Below are positions 1 to 6,865 of a stretch of 9,477 bases of DNA, in pieces. The notes beneath the pieces were generated by a model, which searched no databases, was not told where the DNA came from, and saw only the letters and a list, made by a program, of their open reading frames with translations. The DNA lies in the NCBI GenBank assembly GCA_903831545.1, contig CAIKYI010000194.1, forward strand, positions 1-9,477, written 5' to 3'. This DNA comes from an uncultured Methylobacter sp. (GTDB lineage: Bacteria; Pseudomonadota; Gammaproteobacteria; Methylococcales; Methylomonadaceae). Position numbers and translations under genes: made by a program. Positions within the stretch are counted from its first letter, which is position 1, and the number at the start of each line of letters is the position of its first letter.

Positions 1-1
1 C

Positions 2-1777
2 ATTGATATTAATCAAAACAACGGTTTCGGTACCCATACTATCAGTACCCACGAGCATAATGGCCATAATCCGGCAGAAAGCGACGGTTTCGCCGGTGCC
101 TATTTCTATCCGGGCCAGTTCTATGACTATCGTTGGCCGATGACCCTGGCAGGTCATGACACTATCAATACGGGCGCGACCGACAAGCGGGCTGCTACTC
201 CGTGTTCTGCGGGCGAGACCAGTGTGGGTGTATTCCCTTGTGTTTTCACCACTGACCCGGTCACCAAGATTACGAGTGGTACTGCCTATGTTCCCGGTGA
301 TTATCGCGAAGTGATGAGTACCCACTGGTTCCACGATCATATGCTCGATTACACCGCGCAAAACGTTTATAAAGGTAACGCGGCGGCGATGAACTACTAC
401 AGTGCCATCGATCGCGGTAACGAGGAAATTACTGACGGCGTCAATCTTAAGTTCCCCAGTGGTACTGCAAAGGAATGGGGTAACCGTGACTATGACCTTA
501 ATCTGGTGGTGGGTGACAAGGCCTTCGATGCCAGCGGTCAGTTGTATTTTAATCCGCTGTATACCGATGGCTTCCTTGGTGACGTGATGACGGTGAATTG
601 GGTATACAAGCCCTTTGTAGACGTACGTGCACGCCGTTACCGGGTGCGTATTCTTAATGGTAGTGTGTCCCGCTACTTTAAGATTGCAGTGGCTTATGTT
701 CATCCTACAACTAAAGTGGTTACGCAGGTTCCGTTGCACATGATTGCCAATGATGGCAACCTGCTTCAACATTCCGTGGCCTTTCCCAACACCGCTGCGG
801 GCCAAGGGTTGCCGACTCAGTCTATCGCTGAGCGCGATGATATTATCATCGACTTTGCACCACTCTATGCTGCAGGCGTCAGAAAAGTATATCTGGTCAA
901 CCTGATGGAGCACGATACGGGTGCCGGTCCACGGGTGAGCCCGGTAGCTCTGGCTGATGCTTATAATGCCTTTACTAACGCAACCAAGACCGCTTATAAC
1001 GGTAAGGACCTGGCGATTGGCAAGTTCATGGAATTCCGTTTGCGTCCAATGCCTGTCGGGCAAACCGATAAGAGTATGAATCCTGCCAACTACGTTGTAG
1101 GCAAGAGTGTTATGCAGCCGCTGCCGACCTTTACTCAAGCGGAGCTGAAAGCAGCCAAGCATCGTACCTTTATCTATGGCAAGAAACCGGATACGATTAC
1201 CGATGGCGCGCCCTGGACGATTGAAACCGATGGCGTCGGCGGCGGTCTTACTGCCAAAATTGACCGTATTACAGCGGCACCTGTCAAGAATTCAGTCGAG
1301 ATTTGGCATTTGGTGAATAACTCTGCCGGTTGGTCGCATCCTGCCCATATCCATTTTGAGGAAGGCCAGATCATCGCTCGCGACGGTAAGGCGCCACCAG
1401 CCTGGGAAGCCTTGGGTCGTAAGGATATGTACCGGATCGGGCCAGAGATAAACTCTTCCAAGCAAGTAGACGTAGCGATTCGCATACGTGATTACACCGG
1501 TACTTATGTTGAGCATTGTCACAATACCCAGCACGAAGATCACGCCATGCTGTTACGTTGGGATATTGAAACCGCTGATCATCTTAAGCCGGTCCGTACC
1601 CCTTATCCAGAGTGGAGTGGCGTTGAATACGATGATGTCCGTTATGGAACTACCTTTAAACATCAAACTGCGGATACAGGCAGCACTACCACCACACAAG
1701 CGAAGCAATTTATTTTGCCGGCCAAATTTGGCATAAAAGCAACGGATGTGCCGGTAACTTCTGCACCTGCGCCATAG
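2..1777 (+). CDS. Multicopper oxidase MCO1, 5'-truncated by the window edge
   Basis: The reading frame is open from base 2, so the ATG at 140 is internal; 591 residues are visible. All four copper-ligand motifs of multicopper oxidases are present: an HEH pair (residues 17-19) in a THEHNGH context, WFHDH near residues 109-113, HPAHIH (bases 1337-1354), and HCH-x3-H-x4-M (bases 1514-1549). The last motif supplies the Cys, His and Met of the type 1 site. Family members couple one-electron oxidation of a substrate to reduction of O2 to water at a trinuclear copper centre, normally outside the cytoplasm. Alignment by eye with the complete paralogue at 4894 suggests that about 200 N-terminal residues, including any export signal, lie upstream. 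The segment between the first two motifs carries two Cys about 13 residues apart, absent from the paralogue. The tail is Thr-rich and follows the last copper motif by about 75 residues. The family call is secure; the substrate is unknown. Confidence 0.95.
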   Translation: MDINQNNGFGTHTISTHEHNGHNPAESDGFAGAYFYPGQFYDYRWPMTLAGHDTINTGATDKRAATPCSAGETSVGVFPCVFTTDPVTKITSGTAYVPGDYREVMSTHWFHDHMLDYTAQNVYKGNAAAMNYYSAIDRGNEEITDGVNLKFPSGTAKEWGNRDYDLNLVVGDKAFDASGQLYFNPLYTDGFLGDVMTVNWVYKPFVDVRARRYRVRILNGSVSRYFKIAVAYVHPTTKVVTQVPLHMIANDGNLLQHSVAFPNTAAGQGLPTQSIAERDDIIIDFAPLYAAGVRKVYLVNLMEHDTGAGPRVSPVALADAYNAFTNATKTAYNGKDLAIGKFMEFRLRPMPVGQTDKSMNPANYVVGKSVMQPLPTFTQAELKAAKHRTFIYGKKPDTITDGAPWTIETDGVGGGLTAKIDRITAAPVKNSVEIWHLVNNSAGWSHPAHIHFEEGQIIARDGKAPPAWEALGRKDMYRIGPEINSSKQVDVAIRIRDYTGTYVEHCHNTQHEDHAMLLRWDIETADHLKPVRTPYPEWSGVEYDDVRYGTTFKHQTADTGSTTTTQAKQFILPAKFGIKATDVPVTSAPAP

Positions 1778-1808
1778 GTATTTAAAGTTAATAAGTAGAG
1801 TCGAGAAA

Positions 1809-1844
1809 GTTGGGTTAACAGTTTTATCGTTAACCCAACCTTTT
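1809..1844 (+). terminator. Intrinsic terminator after MCO1
   Basis: A perfect 11-bp stem (1809-1819 with 1829-1839, GTTGGGTTAAC/GTTAACCCAAC) encloses a 9-nt loop and is followed by C and four T's. It begins 31 bp after the MCO1 stop, as expected for a rho-independent terminator ending that transcript. Confidence 0.8.
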
Positions 1845-1865
1845 GAAGTAAATAAGTTAAGAGTA

Positions 1866-1911
1866 TTAAAAAGGTCAGGTTGCCAAATAGTCGTCAGCCT
1901 GACCTTTTTAA
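1866..1911 (+). terminator. Second, strong (possibly bidirectional) terminator
   Basis: A perfect 14-bp stem (1866-1879 with 1898-1911) has the GC-rich core GGTCAGG/CCTGACC. It is flanked by five A's on the left and five T's on the right, so the hairpin could terminate transcription from either side. With the hairpin at 1809 it forms a tandem pair that isolates the MCO1 transcript from the Sco-cytochrome gene downstream. Confidence 0.8.
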
Positions 1912-1977
1912 TGTTTACCCTGCAAGATTAGAGTAGTTGTCAGGCTTATTACAAGCTTGGTTATGTTCGCAGTTGAT

Positions 1978-2049
1978 ATAGGATGCTGCCGACGCAAGGA
2001 GGCGGAACGATTGCGAGTGATGCGCTTCACTTTGTTCAGCACAGCCTAT
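1978..2049. repeat. Small palindromic intergenic repeat, about 72 bp
   Basis: The ends are imperfect inverted repeats: ATAGGATGCTG at 1978-1988, and CAGCACAGCCTAT at 2037-2049, whose complement reads ATAGGCTGTGCTG. The interior contains a GATGCGCTTCAC-type string that I associate with dispersed intergenic repeats in proteobacteria; this is recollection, not a search. No ORF is present. It could be a REP/MITE-like element. Confidence 0.45.
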
Positions 2050-2074
2050 GAGCTTTTATCAAATTATCTAAAGC

Positions 2075-2170
2075 TCGTCATATCCGCCGGGAAGCGGGTA
2101 TCCAATGCCATGGATGGTAAGCTTATATATCCATAGCACTGGATTTTGGCAATCCATACCGGAATGACGA
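2075..2170. repeat. 96-bp palindromic MITE/REP-like element, copy 1
   Basis: The element opens with TCGTCATATCCG (2075-2086) and closes with CGGAATGACGA, whose complement is TCGTCATTCCG. Inside, ATCCAATGCCATGGAT (2100-2115) pairs with ATCCATAGCACTGGAT (2129-2144) at 14 of 16 positions, the two exceptions being G-T type changes. The whole element can therefore fold into a long hairpin. An element of identical length and related ends lies at 3314-3409. Confidence 0.65.
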
Positions 2171-2249
2171 TTTTGAATAATGTGACCATGTAATCTAACA
2201 AAGAAAAGTTAATGGAAAATATTAAACTTTTAAAACTTGGGTAGGTGTT

Positions 2250-2268
2250 GTTAAAACCAATATTTAAC
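2250..2268. promoter_or_regulatory. Operator-like dyad upstream of sco-cytochrome gene
   Basis: GTTAAA-N7-TTTAAC is a perfect 6-bp dyad ending 36 bp before the ATG at 2305. A dyad in this place could bind a dimeric regulator, but short AT-rich dyads are common by chance and no clear -35/-10 pair is visible around it. Confidence 0.25.
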
Positions 2269-2304
2269 GCCCCCTAAATAGCTAAATGACAGGAAATTGA
2301 AAAG

Positions 2305-3261
2305 ATGAAAACACAGGGCATCATTGCTTGTTTAAAAGGGTTGCTGGTCATAGGTGTCATGATGACCCTTGCAAGTAATAGCGTCTGCGCTGCCCCCAGG
2401 GGTTCTGCCTGGGGAGCTAACTATTTCCCGAATATTGAATTGGTCGATCAAGATGGCAACAAAGTTCGTTTTTACGATGATTTGCTCAAGGATAAGGTGT
2501 TTGCCGTTAATTTTATTTATACCCGCTGTATGGACAGTTGCCCTCTGGAAACTGCCGCTTTGCGCAAAGTTGAAAAGGCTTTGGGTGAGCTCATGGGGAA
2601 AGATGTGTTTTTTTACACGATCAGTATTGATGGTGATCGGGATAATCCTGCTGCACTGAAAGACTATGCGGCAAAATTTAATACCGGGCCGGGATGGAAG
2701 TTTTTAACCGGTAAGCCTGAAGATGTCACTATGTTGCGCCAAAAGCTGGGTATGTACCGGGAAGATGGCAAGGCTGAGCAGTCGCTTAGTGAGCATGGCA
2801 TTAGTATTTTAATGGGCAATGAGAAAGCCGGGCAATGGATTAAACGTTCGCCCTTTGAAGAAACCCAGTCACTGGTTCGTGTTTTAAGCACACGATTACA
2901 ATCCAAACATGTTTCCAAGTCGACTGTAGTAGTTGATTCTAGACCACCAGCCGAATCTAACGGTGAGAAAGTATTTCGCTCCAAGTGCGAGGCTTGTCAT
3001 AGTGTGGGTAATGAAGATGGTATCGGGCCAGGACTTAAGGGTGTGGTTGCTTTAAGGGATCGCGCCTGGTTGAAGAAGTGGATTAAAGAACCAGATCAGC
3101 TGATTACCGGCAAAGATCCAATAGCGATTGATTTGTTTAAAAAATACAAGGAGCTTCCCATGCCTAATTTGAGGCTTCAAGACAGCGAAGTAGATGAGCT
3201 GATTACTTACCTTGAGCAGTATGACGGCAGTGACGATAAAACCAGTCCTGAAGTTCCTTAG
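2305..3261 (+). CDS. Sco1/SenC-type copper chaperone fused to cytochrome c
   Basis: This 318-residue protein has three parts. Residues 1-29 look like a Sec signal peptide (hydrophobic core, cut after ...SVCA). Residues 40-200 are a thioredoxin-fold Sco/SenC domain with the copper/thiol motif CMDSC (C75, C79) and the distal ligand H164. Residues 215-308 are a class I cytochrome c domain with CEACH (C228, C231, H232) and a probable axial Met in LPMPNL (M286). Sco proteins bind copper and mature copper centres, classically CuA of cytochrome oxidase, in the periplasm. Here the neighbours are multicopper oxidases, so a role in loading or reducing those enzymes is an inference. AGGA at 2291 lies 10 nt before the ATG. 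The upstream terminators suggest an independent promoter. About half of roughly 110 aligned residues match the Sco protein at 6866 by eye count. Confidence 0.93.
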   Translation: MKTQGIIACLKGLLVIGVMMTLASNSVCAAPRGSAWGANYFPNIELVDQDGNKVRFYDDLLKDKVFAVNFIYTRCMDSCPLETAALRKVEKALGELMGKDVFFYTISIDGDRDNPAALKDYAAKFNTGPGWKFLTGKPEDVTMLRQKLGMYREDGKAEQSLSEHGISILMGNEKAGQWIKRSPFEETQSLVRVLSTRLQSKHVSKSTVVVDSRPPAESNGEKVFRSKCEACHSVGNEDGIGPGLKGVVALRDRAWLKKWIKEPDQLITGKDPIAIDLFKKYKELPMPNLRLQDSEVDELITYLEQYDGSDDKTSPEVP

Positions 3262-3313
3262 AATGGATTGTTGTTTTACAGTTCGATATAAATGGCATGG
3301 GTATCTGCAAAGT

Positions 3314-3409
3314 TCGTCATCCCGGCATAGATTCGCGACAGGCTATACTGTTTGTCGACCTGCGGGTTAATGCAAAGCTGTTCCTGACAGATTTGTGCCG
3401 GGATGACGA
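3314..3409. repeat. 96-bp palindromic MITE/REP-like element, copy 2
   Basis: The ends are a perfect 14-bp inverted repeat: TCGTCATCCCGGCA (3314-3327) and TGCCGGGATGACGA (3396-3409). The length equals that of the element at 2075-2170, and the terminal TCGTCAT plus CCGG is shared, while the interior differs. It starts 53 bp after the Sco-cytochrome stop and, as RNA, would form a hairpin. It could act as a transcript end or 3'-protecting structure, although no T-tract follows. Confidence 0.65.
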
Positions 3410-3739
3410 GTTGTGTAGATTTCTATGCCTTGTAATAGTATTTTTTCACATCCCTGTAGTCTGGATTTGCTACCCGTTCTAACGGGGCCGACCAATTCTC
3501 GCTTTGCTCTCCCTGCCAATGACGCCGATATTTCTGATGTAGATACCCATGCATAAGCCGTTGGCTTTGCTGATTTTAAGATCTGCAGGGATTTTCACTT
3601 GGTAGATTTGCCCGAATAAATAATACCTGTTGCCGAACTCACCGTGTCTATTTCTGAACTCTCTGGATGTGTTCCTGGACGATCTGGGGGGAGTGCCTTC
3701 AGACCATAGTCAATAAGGTCTGCAGAGATTGTTGATTTC

Positions 3740-3773
3740 CCAGACTCCCTGGCTGTGCAGCTAGGGAGTCTGG
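3740..3773. repeat. 34-bp near-perfect hairpin within the tandem repeat
   Basis: CCAGACTCCCT (3740-3750) is perfectly complementary to AGGGAGTCTGG (3763-3773). The 12-nt centre can continue pairing (GCTG with CAGC), leaving a very tight loop. There is no T-tract, so it is not an ordinary terminator. It spans the junction of the first clear 21-bp repeat unit and its degenerate left neighbour. Confidence 0.55.
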
Positions 3774-3853
3774 CTGTATAGCCAGGTGACCTGGGCACAT
3801 AGCCAGACGAACGGGATTGGTAGCCAGTCGTTCCGGGTGCTTGCCCAGCAACT
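3749..3853. repeat. Degenerate 21-bp tandem repeat, five units
   Basis: Five consecutive 21-bp units start at 3749, 3770, 3791, 3812 and 3833. They share a C-T/G-G-G start and, in the middle units, the core TAGCCAG. Two weaker units are seen to the left at 3663 and 3684, slightly out of register, and a partial sixth starts at 3854. Because the period is a multiple of three, the minus strand reads a seven-residue repeat of the type R-S-S/P-G-Y-x-x, but that frame starts at TTG without a Shine-Dalgarno site. It looks like a decaying minisatellite. There are no unique spacers, so it is not CRISPR. Confidence 0.6.
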
Positions 3854-4516
3854 CCGGCCAAGCCACAAAATTAATCAAGTAGCCCCCCAGCAGATCTGGT
3901 TACGTTCCTGTACCTGCTGTGCATTGCCCCATGCAATGAGTGGTTTTGCAAAAATTTACCGATAATTCTATAGAAGCGAACTTATTCGCCTTGAACGGTT
4001 AAATTTGTCCCTGCAAGCTTTTCAAATCAATATTTCCGAATTTATTTCATGTTTGTTACTTAATCGGACAGGCAACTGACACATTTGGCCGGATTCTGAC
4101 AGAGTTCAGACTTAATCGACAGATCGCCGAACAGTGTGGCAGTCTGACCGGCATTAGTATTTAGTCCTGCTTGACCATCAAGATATTACTGTACCGCAAA
4201 TATCCCATCAAAAAACACTAATGCCTGATGCATTGGAAAAGACTGCGTAAATCCTGTTGGCGTTGTTTCAAGTCAATATTTGCCTTGCTTAAAACATCAG
4301 TTGGTCGAAATAGGTGGCGGTTTTACTTATGTTAGATTGTCAATTGCAGAAATGACAGTAACTCATCGGCGCTGTATCAATTATGTAACACTTCTAAAGA
4401 TTCCATTTTTGTTTGTAACCTAAAACGTTTATCAGGCTGTAGGCTAATGCTGACAAGGCTTGCGGGTCTGAATTTCAGGCGCAAAAAGACTGCCACCCCC
4501 GCTCATTAGAAAAAGG

Positions 4517-4542
4517 TGTGTAACAAAAAAGTTACAGTTGCA
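4517..4542. promoter_or_regulatory. Upstream activator-like dyad, copy 1
   Basis: A 26-bp sequence contains the perfect dyad TGTAAC-A6-GTTACA (4519-4536) followed by GTTGCA. It recurs 55 bp downstream with 24 of 26 matches. Its centre is about 165 bp upstream of the predicted sigma-54 start site, a usual place for an enhancer-binding activator site. The cognate regulator is not in the window. Confidence 0.55.
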
Positions 4543-4571
4543 CCTGCCGCTATTAGTGAGTTTCGGCATAT

Positions 4572-4597
4572 TGTGTATCAAAAAAGTTACAGTCGCA
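4572..4597. promoter_or_regulatory. Upstream activator-like dyad, copy 2
   Basis: Second copy of the 26-bp repeat, with the half-sites TGTATC-A6-GTTACA (4574-4591). It differs from copy 1 at two positions, one of which weakens the left half-site. Its centre is about 110 bp upstream of the predicted start site. The pair spaced by 55 bp (about five helical turns) suggests cooperative binding on roughly one face of the DNA. Confidence 0.55.
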
Positions 4598-4665
4598 GTC
4601 CATGAGCAGGCGTTGCTAATTGCTGTAAAGAATGATGGGTGGTGTTTTATAAGGTTTGTCTAGGC

Positions 4666-4681
4666 TGGCATGGGATTTGCT
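4666..4681 (+). promoter_or_regulatory. Sigma-54 (-24/-12) promoter for the MCO2 operon
   Basis: TGGCATGGGATTTGCT matches the RpoN consensus TGGCAYR-N4-TTGCW throughout, with the obligatory GG and GC separated by exactly 10 bp. Transcription would start near 4691-4693, giving a leader of about 200 nt before the ATG at 4894. Sigma-54 promoters need an ATP-dependent enhancer-binding activator; the paired dyads at 4517 and 4572 are the natural candidate sites. Confidence 0.75.
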
Positions 4682-4691
4682 TTGTTCATAT

Positions 4692-4893
4692 TGTGTGAAG
4701 TAGAAATGTTCAGATGAGTTGTTATGTCAGTTAGTTCCCTGATAACGACCAAAGGTTCAAAGCAAATAAAAAATAATTTAAAAAGCCGGATTTAGTGTTT
4801 AGCCGGATTGATAAATATATAAATGATAGCCACAAAGGCCGCTGCTTATAGCAAAAACCACCTGGTTGCTGTCTTAACAGAGAGGAATATAAA
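4692..4893 (+). promoter_or_regulatory. Predicted 5' leader of MCO2 with strong ribosome site
   Basis: An AT-rich leader of about 200 nt. It contains a direct repeat of AGCCGGATT (4784-4792 and 4801-4809) and ends in AGAGGA (4881-4886), 7 nt before the ATG. That good Shine-Dalgarno fixes the start at 4894 rather than at the internal ATG at 4957. No riboswitch class is recognised. Confidence 0.45.
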
Positions 4894-6852
4894 ATGTTTA
4901 AAAAAATTATCCCGGTGACCAGCTTCAGTAAGCAAGAGAAGCTTGTTGAGCGCTATATGAAAGAGGTTAATGATATTCAGCAAGCCGGAGTCACTCGGAG
5001 GGAGCTGTTTAAAATGGGCTTGACAGCTGGCGTGGGTGGTTTGACTTCTATAGGTGGAGCGGCTTTTCTGCCTAATCTGGCAGAAGCTGCTACGCCAGGC
5101 ATTATTAGTCCGCCTTGTAACAAGCCCTGGGCAGATCCATTGCCGATCCCTAAAGCGGCGGTGTCTGTAGGTAATTTTACTGGTCCGGAGCCTGATAGAG
5201 GTCAATGTCTGGAAACGCAGAATTTGTATAACCCCGGCAGTGGCACATTTGAGGATTTTATCGAGTCACGAACTGAAGAACACCAACGCTGGGATGAATT
5301 AGGTGGTTTGGCTGCCTGTACTCAATATGAATTGATGGCAAAAGAGATAGACTGGAATTTCTATTCCGCTGCCGAATATCCCAGCTTTAATTCAAAGGTT
5401 TGGACATACACGGATATGAATCCTGATAGCAATGGTGATCATGCTACGGGCGTGTTGCGTTTCAAAGCACAGTATGGCAAGCCTGTGTTAATGCGTATGT
5501 ACAACTGCTTACCCAAAGACGGCAGAGATACCCAGGGTTTCGGTATCAATCAAATATCTCCTCACCTGCATAATGCGCATAATCCACCCGAATCCGATGG
5601 TGGCCCTATGCGTTTCTTTGATTCTGGTAATTGGTATGACTATTGGTATCCCAATGTCCGTGCTGGTTTTGCCAGTACCCATAAAAATGGTACGACCCAT
5701 CCAAATGGTAAATGGTGTCCAGGGGATTGGCAAGAAACGCAAAGTACCCTGTGGTTTCATGACCACCGCTTCGATTTTACTGCCCAAAATGTTTATAAAG
5801 GCTTGGCTTCTTTTTACACGCTATTCAGTAAAGACATTAACCTCGATACCGATGATGAAACCACTGGCTTGAGATTGCCTAGCGGTGAATTTGATATACC
5901 AATGTTGTTTACCGACAAAGTGTTTGATCAGGACGGACAGATGTTTTATGACACCTTTAATATTGAAGGCATCATCGGCGATCAGCAAACGGTCAACTTT
6001 AAGATTAAACCCTTCCTGAGTGTTAAACGCCGTAAATATCGCTTTCGTTTTCTGGATGCAGGACCATCACGCTTTATTGAATTGTCGCTGACTAACGATA
6101 CTACCAAGAAAGTGATTCCGTTCACCCGTATTGCCAACTGCGGTAATTTGTTACCCAAAGCGCAGATTGTGAACAGCATCCGTTTGGGTGTCGCTGAACG
6201 CGCTGACGTTATCGTTGATTTCAGTAGTTATGCGCCAGGTACAGTAATTTATCTGGAAAACCGTCTTGAACAACTCAACGGTAAAGGCCCTACGGGTAAG
6301 ATTTTAGCCTCCAGCAGTAAAACGCAATTAGTCAAGATCATCGTTTCGGCTGAGTCCGTTGTCGATAACAGTGCGAAATTAAAGACACTACAAACTCAGG
6401 CGATGATACCCATGCCTAACCGTGCCGCCAATCCAGTCAAAAAGAAACGCAAATTCAGTTTCGATACCTCAAATGGCGCGTGGACGGTGAATGGTCAGTT
6501 CTTCAACCCCAGCGTTATCAGTGCCTATCCCGTTGAAGGTACGGCAGAAGAGTGGACACTGACTTCAGGGGGTGGCTGGGCGCATCCTGTCCATATTCAT
6601 CATGAAGAATTTCAAATTACCAGCCGCAATGGTAAAGCACCCGCCATCGATGATTTATCCAGAAAGGATGTAACAAGAGTCGGTCAAGGCGCACAAGGCA
6701 CATCAGGAACCAGCAGTATGACTTTCTATATGCAGTTCCGTGACTGGTACGGCGATTATCCGATGCACTGTCATAACGTAGTCCATGAAGATCACGGCAT
6801 GATGATTCGATTTAAAATCGTACCACCCACCGACCCTAATGCTGGTAAGTAA
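4894..6852 (+). CDS. Multicopper oxidase MCO2, Tat-exported
   Basis: This complete protein of 652 residues has a twin-arginine signal, TRRELFKMG (R35, R36), followed by a Gly/Ala-rich hydrophobic stretch ending near ...NLAEA (65). It should therefore be folded, and probably copper-loaded, in the cytoplasm before Tat export. Copper ligands are in the order expected for a three-cupredoxin oxidase: H224/H226, H289/H291 in WFHDH, HPVHIH (H564, H567, H569), and HCH-x3-H-x4-M with type 1 ligands C626, H631 and M636 and trinuclear-site H625 and H627. Family enzymes oxidise metals or organics and reduce O2 to water. About 30 residues precede the twin arginines, longer than typical. Charged and Asn-rich loops lie between the first two motifs. 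It is a paralogue of MCO1, is followed 13 bp later by a Sco gene, and is probably transcribed from the sigma-54 promoter. The substrate cannot be deduced. Confidence 0.95.
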   Translation: MFKKIIPVTSFSKQEKLVERYMKEVNDIQQAGVTRRELFKMGLTAGVGGLTSIGGAAFLPNLAEAATPGIISPPCNKPWADPLPIPKAAVSVGNFTGPEPDRGQCLETQNLYNPGSGTFEDFIESRTEEHQRWDELGGLAACTQYELMAKEIDWNFYSAAEYPSFNSKVWTYTDMNPDSNGDHATGVLRFKAQYGKPVLMRMYNCLPKDGRDTQGFGINQISPHLHNAHNPPESDGGPMRFFDSGNWYDYWYPNVRAGFASTHKNGTTHPNGKWCPGDWQETQSTLWFHDHRFDFTAQNVYKGLASFYTLFSKDINLDTDDETTGLRLPSGEFDIPMLFTDKVFDQDGQMFYDTFNIEGIIGDQQTVNFKIKPFLSVKRRKYRFRFLDAGPSRFIELSLTNDTTKKVIPFTRIANCGNLLPKAQIVNSIRLGVAERADVIVDFSSYAPGTVIYLENRLEQLNGKGPTGKILASSSKTQLVKIIVSAESVVDNSAKLKTLQTQAMIPMPNRAANPVKKKRKFSFDTSNGAWTVNGQFFNPSVISAYPVEGTAEEWTLTSGGGWAHPVHIHHEEFQITSRNGKAPAIDDLSRKDVTRVGQGAQGTSGTSSMTFYMQFRDWYGDYPMHCHNVVHEDHGMMIRFKIVPPTDPNAGK

Positions 6853-6858
6853 AGAGGA
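6853..6858 (+). promoter_or_regulatory. Ribosome-binding site fixing the Sco2 start
   Basis: AGAGGA lies 7 nt before the ATG at 6866 and overlaps the end of MCO2. It is identical in sequence and spacing to the site before MCO2. This favours 6866 over the in-frame ATG at 6839, which lies inside the MCO2 coding region and has no ribosome site. Confidence 0.75.
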
Positions 6859-6865
6859 TATAGCC

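Larger units (their letters stand above)
3262..4893. other. Long non-coding intergenic region upstream of MCO2
   Basis: No credible gene is seen in about 1.6 kb; the small open frames lack Shine-Dalgarno sites or recognisable products. Besides the elements listed separately, it holds a small hairpin CCCGTT/AACGGG (3473-3486), a GCGAA/TTCGC hairpin (3976-3989), and a weak nested inverted repeat (GCCGG...TCAGACT at 4088-4112 with AGTCTGACCGGC at 4141-4152). A 16-bp direct repeat, TTTCAAATCAATATTT (4020-4035), recurs at 4266-4281 with one mismatch. Extra TGTAAC half-sites sit at 4384 and 4414. The left half is repeat-rich and the right 400 bp is AT-rich and regulatory in character. Confidence 0.6.

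Noticed and set aside
140..142. ATG at 140 as the start of MCO1
   Set aside because: The frame is open to base 2 and the upstream residues include the conserved HEHNGH copper motif, so the true start is outside the window.
3297..3482. Plus-strand 61-codon open frame
   Set aside because: It covers the 96-bp palindromic element and has no convincing start signal or recognisable product.
3749..3853. CRISPR array
   Set aside because: The units are contiguous and degenerate with no unique spacers, and no cas genes are present.
3595..3861. Minus-strand 88-codon open frame with a heptapeptide repeat
   Set aside because: It starts at TTG with no Shine-Dalgarno site, matches no known product, and its repetition is explained by the 21-bp tandem repeat.
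4894..6852. Assignment as a manganese oxidase, laccase, bilirubin oxidase or CueO-type enzyme
   Set aside because: The copper motifs establish the superfamily only. No sequence feature visible by eye identifies the substrate or a named subfamily.
6839..6865. Earlier in-frame ATG for Sco2 overlapping MCO2
   Set aside because: There is no ribosome site, and the added residues would spoil the signal peptide. The ATG at 6866 has AGAGGA at ideal spacing.
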